DNA of 25,342 nucleotides. Origin: Agrocybe praecox. Taxonomy: Eukaryota; Basidiomycota; Agaricomycetes; Agaricales; Agrocybaceae. The DNA is taken from positions 1 to 25,342 of the forward strand of contig CAXHKQ010000340.1 in the NCBI GenBank assembly GCA_964017145.1. The letters run 5' to 3'. Both the position numbers and the translations under genes were made by a program. This document shows, one piece after another, positions 19,431 to 25,342 of this stretch; the first letter of the stretch is position 1, and each line of letters begins with the position of its first letter. The notes beneath the pieces were generated by a model, which was given only the letters and a program-made list of their open reading frames with translations, ran no database searches and was not told the DNA's origin.

Positions 19431-19865
19431 GTAACGGACCGCTTGACAACATGGTGGGCAAACGTAGCTACTTGGAGGGCCCGCTTGACAACACCGTTGT
19501 CAAGAACCGTGCACTCAAGAACGCATAAGATTGTCGAAACATATGATAAAAATAATTCGATGATGACATTTTGTTCGTGAGGCATTGTGTAACGTGAAAA
19601 TTATGTTGGGTTGAGATATTTAGGTTCACACGTCATATACAATGAAAAACGGAGAACATATGTGGGCCGTGGCGAGTAAACAGCGAAAATGAAGCTGGGG
19701 CTTTAGGTGTTAAATACTTATTACTTTACATCCAATAGTCTTTCATGAATATTTAATTCACTATATGCTTTCTTAAATTTGATCGCTTGTATAAAAATAA
19801 CCTAGTCAACTATGTTACACCAATTGTGACACACCCTGTACATTCGATAATGCATTGCACAAAGC
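19431..19865. other. Repeat-like GC patch followed by AT-rich DNA
   Basis: At 19439-19528 a GC-rich patch carries CCGCTTGACAACA twice (19439-19451 and 19481-19493) and a perfect 9-bp hairpin CTTGACAAC-ACC-GTTGTCAAG (19484-19504). The rest is AT-rich. ACACACCCTGTA at 19831-19842 looks like an orphan right end of a CAGGGTGT-type transposon; no matching left end was found nearby. Confidence 0.4.
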
Positions 19866-21590
19866 ATGCATGATTATACAGTATGGTACCGCACAGCAGA
19901 CATCGATAAATATTTAACGGACGTGCGCGCGCGCAAAGACAAGACACCGAATCGAAACACTTTCACGAGCCATGTTCTATGCTATGCGATGCGCAGCGTT
20001 CTTTATGCTACACGACTCTGCTGTCTGTGCGTCTGCGCGTACTCGGACACGCACGGACAGCATACACACACATCATCATCATCTCGCGAACATCATCGCC
20101 GTCTAGCTGCTACACGCTTGCGACAAGCTAGCAATTAATTAAAGACGCGAACGCAACATGCTGTGTGAGGAACACGAACCGCGAACATCGGACATGATCG
20201 TGTGCGTGCGGCGTGCGTGTGATTTGTGTCTGCGTGTGCCGTGAGCGTGCGATCAACGAAAAATCTATTACCAATATAACGCGCGCAGTCAAGCAGCCAA
20301 GCAGTCGTCAAGTGATGGTTGTCGTTTCGCGTGTCGTATTTGCGTGTGTAACATGTTACATGTGCGCAAACGTCTGCCAGCCAGTTGTCGGCGTCGGCGG
20401 CCTGTTGGTGGGAAATCGAGTCCGCTAACAGACAGACGCGCACGATCGCACTCGCATTTTACTACCCTACCTTATTATTCCGGGATGAGAAATGAATTTG
20501 AGGTGTTATGTTTTGTAGAAAATCGTGCACATGCAAAAATATGTTGATTATGCTAAATGAACATTAGTTATATATAGCGACTGAAATAATATATCGCATA
20601 CTATGCTATACTATATATGATATAACAAAATCGACCTGGTTTATCATAATAAGATGTGGATTACAGTTCCATCCAAATATGTTCCTACAAAACGAATAAA
20701 ATCCGTAGAACTCTGGGCGTTTTTCTAAAATGTACGGGCTTGGGTGGTAATACACTCACGCACGATTATCCATCAAACGCAAGTTCGTGCGACACACGCA
20801 CCACACGCATCACACATACACAAACACAAACACACGCGAAAAAAACAAACATGTGAGCCACGTGAGTATTATGCTAATTTGAGATGTCCGCGGTGTTTTG
20901 TATCGTGCTAAGTATGTATGCATATAGGCGATGTGAGAGCCCTCGAATGATCGGTCATTAATCATGCGAGGCCTAATCGGCATCACACACACACACACAC
21001 ATGCTGTCAGATCTGTCATCACGGTGATTTTCACCTGATGACGCTCTGGCGATGATGCAAGCGAATTGAGTTGATTTATTGATATGATGGTAGGCCGCTC
21101 ACGATTTGCGATTCAGGTAGCGATAAATGTGTGTGTGTGTGTTCAGCTATTGTAATCATATCATGAATATATTGTGATGTGAATTAAATGTCGTCGGTGC
21201 TCGTGTGCTTTCAATTGCACCACATTTGCCCACCGGGTCACCCGGAAACCGTTCGCTGTGCGCATTATCACTCATAAATATATATCGCCGCACAAAACAT
21301 ACGCACAATTCTCGACGCACACGCATTCCCATCAAACCCGGATGATGATCTGGACAGCAGTCCATTCATAAAATATTCATATGCATCTGTGATTGGATAT
21401 ATTCGCGGCAATAACCGGCGATGGTTACACGCACATAAACACGCGCTAATTAAGTGTCAACCGATGCATTCAGCCACAGCAAAGTGTGTACATGTACAGG
21501 CTGTTTTAAATGCATCGCCAGCGCTCCTCGCCACGTTTCGCTGCGGTTAGCGTTAACCGCACATGCGGCGCGTTTGTCGATTATATTATT
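19866..21590. other. CA-rich intronic block with AT patch, no certain gene
   Basis: Contains (CA)9 at 20984-21001, an AT-rich patch at 20460-20740 with partially self-complementary TATATATA sequences (20567-20626), and an 8-bp-arm hairpin at 21542-21561 (TGCGGTTA / TAACCGCA). Frames up to 102 codons are repeat-driven. Confidence 0.45.
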
Positions 21591-21690
21591 ATGATTGAAA
21601 CCGAAGACAATGCTGACGCAGCAACAGCAGCCACTGATGACGCCGACGACGCGTCGTCTGCTGGTCGCGAGCGCGGTGAGATGAGATGCG
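21591..21690 (+). CDS. Candidate alternative first coding exon (acidic, Ala-rich)
   Basis: An ATG at 21591 opens 33 codons (MIETEDNADAATAATDDADD..., then a basic GRERGEMRC) ending exactly at GCG|GTGAGT, a perfect donor at 21691. The exon is in phase 1, the same phase as the donor after the 3959-4574 exon, as expected if both spliced to a shared downstream exon. The composition (GAC/GAT, GCA/GCC/GCG) is unlike the neighbouring CA repeats and like disordered termini of regulators. The whole frame extends upstream to 21510 without repeats. There is no recognised domain, and chance is a real alternative because GCNGAC repeats are common here. Confidence 0.3.
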
Positions 21691-22640
21691 GTGAGTCATA
21701 CTTGTGCGGATTATGTGCGGCCAGACCTGCTCAGTATTTGTAAAACTATTCATACAAATTACAAAGGGAAAGAATTAAAATTGCGTTCTTCCATAGGTGT
21801 ATTGGAACAGAAAGCTTTGATAACCGAGCTGTGGAATATTCTCCATCCAAGCCTTCTTTACTATTGGCTCACAAAAAAAATTAAACAAAAGAGCTAGGCG
21901 ACGAACCCTATTCATACCACAGTTTTGAATGCACATATTTCGAACAAGTCTGCGTGCGGCACGTGTTAATATACGCCGGTTGGAGAGCTCCGTTGTGCAC
22001 ACTGCACCCGACCGCACATACCGTTGCAGTGGACGTTTTTTGCCACTTGTCGTCACTCGCGCAAGATCGACCGCACTGCAATGCAATGCAATCTAGTAAT
22101 CGCTAGCGCGCATACGTTACTAATGACTTAATCGCAGCGGGGAAGCTCTCGGCTAGCCGCAAACACTTACACATACGCACATAGCGGTGAAGTGTGTGCG
22201 TGGCGGAGAGCGCGCGTGCTTCTTATGTGCAACGGTGCGGCAGCGGCAACACATTCACGGACACGACACGGACGCTCGAACTCAATTGATACATGCGAAC
22301 GCTGTGCAATAATGAGTGTCGCTTGTCAGACGCTTTTAACGGCACTTTGCGTGCACTGCTCACTACGACGACGATGCGATGCGCGCGTCTGGTATATCAA
22401 GCGGCGAATGTTAACGTTTGCGGCTGCGTTTATGTGTGGCGATCGATTACTTGGACGGTGGCGGCGGCAGAATGCCGTGTTCTAAAGCGCGTGCGCATTG
22501 TCACATTGGTGGGTGACATTTTCGCTGATGTCATCGCTGGGAAATATTTACTACAATGTAGTATGTGACTGTGCGTGTATGAGCTGTCCGCGTTGAACTT
22601 TATTGACTGCCCGGTTGCGTGGAGAATGCGGAACAATCGT
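21691..22640. other. Intronic block, nothing certain
   Basis: A short AT-rich patch (21740-21900) contains a + strand frame to 21897 (ending ...LTKKIKQKS) and a mirrored - strand frame; neither is recognisable. The rest is CA/CG-mixed DNA with repeat-driven frames. Confidence 0.4.
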
Positions 22641-23089
22641 GTTGCTTTCTAGTGTCTTTTGATCGTGTGACAGAATATGCAGTGCAGCCGAGAAAGTAGC
22701 TGTCTGTATAAATTCTATTGTGCGTTTGAATTATAATACCGCGATCAAATTCAATTGTAAAATCCAGAGGTCATTCAATCGATAAAATTGTGTTCGGAGA
22801 GGCGTATTTCTGTGAGTTGCTGCCAAGATTATGGATCGATACAGATACAATTTAAAAAATCATCCCATAATGGATCATTTCCGAATTGAATCGACATCGA
22901 TATAGAATTGAAAGTGAATTTGCACAATCGGGTTCGAACGATAGCGAATGCACTCTTAAACCACAGACGAACAGTCGTTGCACATTCGCACGTGTGGCGT
23001 TACTCGTTTTTTACTCGCGGGCGCGCTTGGCCTGAAAAGCACACACACACAAACATGCGTTCACATACTGCACACACATCGAAACTGAC

Positions 23090-23116
23090 ACGACGACGAC
23101 GACGACGACGACGACG
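23090..23116 (+). repeat. (ACG)9 trinucleotide array
   Basis: A pure 27-nt ACG/CGA repeat, the longest of several CGA/CGT arrays in the window. Confidence 0.95.
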
Positions 23117-24629
23117 AGTTCGCGTCGGGTCGTGGCATCGCATAAATGTCCTCACGTTTCGCCCGGCAGCGTTTTGTGACTCGATGTGTCTGCTGCCTGC
23201 CAAAGCGCGTGCACATGTGTGTGTGCATGTAATGTGATTGTTTTGCGCTCCTATATGTGTGTGTGTGTGTGTCGGCGTGCACGAGCATGCCCCGGAATGT
23301 ATTGTGTGGCCATCGGCGCATATCTCAACCCAAAAATATTCAATCGAACACACGCGCGCGCGCGTCGACATCGCACAAATTGTTGCTGATCTGCGCGAAA
23401 CAAACCCGACCCAATCTGTCAGCGAGTGCGCTCGCGCGCGCGCGTGTGTGACAACTGCACGTACATGACATGTCGAGTGCAGGGCACTGCGCAGCGACGA
23501 CAAAATGTCGCACCGCATACCCGCAAATATGGCCGTGTCGAGAAACTCTCTGGCCGTCGCAGTCGCCGTCGCCGACCGTCAGCAATGGTGACGAAAATAT
23601 GTCAGAGCCTGCAGACACTCGCAACTGGCGACCGGCGCAATGCTGGCAATGGCAATGGTGATGGGCGAAATTCTTGGACGTACGTGCGCGTCTGTCCGAA
23701 ACTATTTTTGCACGACGCGCACGACTCGCAGCATTAAAATTAATGGAATTTTTCCAACCATCCCGAAGGCAGTGTGTGTGCTCTGGTCTGGGGACGATGT
23801 CAGCAACGTCGCTCCAGAGGCATATCAACGCGCATAATCGATCAATCAATAAAACATGCCAGCGGTGGCAATTGGCCACGTAACGCCGACGAATGACATG
23901 TTGTTTGTGTGTGTGTGTGCGTCTGTGCGTCGGACTACGCACATTCTGAGCGCACCAAATTTTTCGGTGCACGTGCATTCCGCACCTCACCTCCACCACC
24001 AAAGCTGGTGCGCGGAGAAATCGCTGATCTTTATCTGCAATATGATGCAGCGCGCTGCGAGCGTCCAGTAATTCGGACAATGTAAATTATTTAATTTACA
24101 AAATATAAATAAACCGTACAACATAACCATCAACGTGCAGCGGCAGCAGAAGCAAAAAGTCCGCCCAGTAATTTTTTGCCGTCGCATCGCGTCGACTGCA
24201 GCACTCGCGCTGATCAGGGCCAGAGAAATCGCTCGCGAGAGACGCCAACAATTTAGGGTTCGCGCGTCTTGCCAGACACCGAAGCGAATACCCGCGGAAG
24301 TGCCTTCGTCGCCGTTACGTGAGTGTTTGAGTGTGTGTAAGTGCGAGAGCATCGATCGTAATCGCATTTCTAATCACCATCCAGTCCATAGCGCAACGAA
24401 TATGAAGCCATAGCCATAGATATTTTACTACTGGCGGACAGAATTATGGTCATCGTTGCTGCATTGTTTATTGTTATATTATACAACTCACACACTCAGC
24501 GCACACGCAACGCAGTCGCACAATCGATAAAAACTTAATTAAAATCTGCAATCATCTACGGATCGTTATGGTTGCGAATGTATATGTTATGGTATGGCTG
24601 CCGCTGCTGCTGCTGCTGCTGCTGCACAG

Positions 24630-24735
24630 AAGACTTCGATGATGCGCCCGCTAATAATATCGCCGAACCCAAATGGCAGTTCAAGTGGTCATCGGCGCAC
24701 GAGCAGAAAAACACATTTGTAGCGCGCGCGCGAGT
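24630..24735 (+). CDS. Candidate small internal exon
   Basis: After the (GCT)n run, GCTGCACAG|AA gives an acceptor with a T-containing tract, and the frame then reads DFDDAPANNIAEPKWQFKWS and on to HEQKNTF, ending at AGT|GTATGT (donor at 24736). The amino-acid mix is more protein-like than that of the surrounding frames. The acceptor is in phase 1: joined to the exon at 21591-21690 it restores GAA, but joined to the exon at 3959-4574 it would create TAA. The opposite strand also gives a Gln-rich open frame here, so strand and reality are both uncertain. Confidence 0.2.
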
Positions 24736-25342
24736 GTATGTGTGCAACGATCGTATAGAAACATTGGTTATGCATTAGTCGAGATGAGTGTTTTTTGTCT
24801 CGCTCTCGCCAGCATTTGATGCGCACCATCAAAAAGCACACGTGTTCAAATGCAAAGAAGCGAATATCATGCGATTCGACTCATCCACACCACTAACCTA
24901 TACGGGCACCCGCGCTTTATTATTATTACTCAATAGCCACGCGATCGAAGCATATGAAGATTCAAAGTAATTCAAACCTAACCGAATATGGCCGGAAGGT
25001 TCGTCGTCTGCAGTCTTTCGTTCGGTTCGCTGGATTACTCACCGCGACACGCGATCGCAAACAATTCAGTTGGCTCGACAGCACGCCGCGCGACGTCCCC
25101 AATCGGCGCTAATACCTTCAGTCCAAACCAATTATTTGAATATCAAGCGAATTCCCTGCGCTTTGCAAATAACCGCGCGCGCGCCGCGTGCGACATGAAA
25201 CATTGCGCGCAATCAGTGGTGGTTTGTGTTTGCGTACGGCGCATGTGCGTGCGTGCGCTCGCCGGCAGCGTACAGCAGCGACAGCAGTGCGAATGCAACC
25301 AATTATTACGGGTGCACTTAAATATTGTCCGGAAAATATTTG

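Larger units (their letters stand above)
22641..25342. other. CA/CG-rich end of window, no certain gene
   Basis: Holds a (ACG)9 array at 23090-23116, two alternating CG/TG tracts at 23348-23365 and 23433-23450, a GT run at 23255-23272, a TGTAAATT/AATTTACA hairpin at 24081-24100 and a (GCT)n array at 24603-24625. The longest frame (23340-24080, - strand, 246 codons) is Arg/His/Ala/Cys-rich, spans the CG/TG tract and shows no domain; it is not called. The gene's downstream exons are not visible, so the intron probably continues beyond the window. Confidence 0.45.

Noticed and set aside
20567..20626. TATATATA inverted pair as a transposon
   Set aside because: Pairing is imperfect and made only of AT-rich sequence; no target duplication.
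21691..21897. + strand frame ending ...LTKKIKQKS
   Set aside because: A mirrored - strand frame is equally open; no family recognised and no splice support.
23340..24080. 246-codon - strand open frame
   Set aside because: Kept open by CG/TG and CGN-rich sequence; Arg/His/Ala/Cys-rich without domain, splice context or start context.
1..25342. CRISPR array, prokaryotic operon, toxin or phage system
   Set aside because: No spaced identical repeats, no ribosome-binding sites, no gene-dense strand; the splice signals, SINEs and microsatellites indicate an insect nuclear genome.

Overview
The window looks like nuclear DNA from an insect, most likely a mosquito (an Anopheles-like dipteran is my best guess, from composition and repeat style only). 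It has no densely packed ORFs, no ribosome-binding sites and no operons. Instead it has long CA/GT, CG and CGA/CGT simple repeats, AT-rich islands that often hold transposon debris, tRNA-derived SINEs, and one convincing coding exon that ends at a splice donor. Almost all of the longer open frames are by-products of microsatellite composition.

Layout. Positions 1-2000 are upstream DNA: a GC-rich start with two CRE motifs around a hairpin, then an AT-rich stretch with a polypurine tract and two SINE fragments arranged tail to tail. Positions 2000-2765 are GAGA-containing, CA/CG-rich promoter-proximal DNA. At 2764-2798 there is a TATA-less core promoter in which an initiator, an MTE/bridge and a DPE sit at canonical spacing (putative +1 at 2766). 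A leader of about 1.2 kb with several upstream ORFs runs to an ATG at 3959. Positions 3959-4574 form a 205-codon first coding exon (His/Gln, Asn and Ala runs, a VKQEP motif) of what is probably a transcriptional regulator, ending at a GTATGT donor in phase 1.

From 4575 to the end I see no undoubted exon. I read this as a first intron longer than 20 kb (inference). It alternates CA/CG-rich blocks with AT-rich islands. The islands hold a 226-bp diverged tandem duplication (6516-6941), a TA-flanked CAGGGTA...TACCCTG element (9236-9909), a complete 273-bp SINE with a 9-bp target duplication (11988-12278), a TA-flanked putative MITE (13894-14400) and a 982-bp element with 28-bp perfect terminal inverted repeats (17070-18051). 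Candidate alternative exons or promoters in the intron are at 18370-18398, 21591-21690 and 24630-24735. Octamer (ATGCAAAT) motifs cluster between 7.6 and 15.8 kb.

Working model: this is the 5' end of a developmentally regulated transcription-factor gene with a focused DPE-type promoter, a long uORF-bearing leader and a large regulatory first intron that has taken in small mobile elements. The gene itself is not identified, because no DNA-binding domain lies inside the window.
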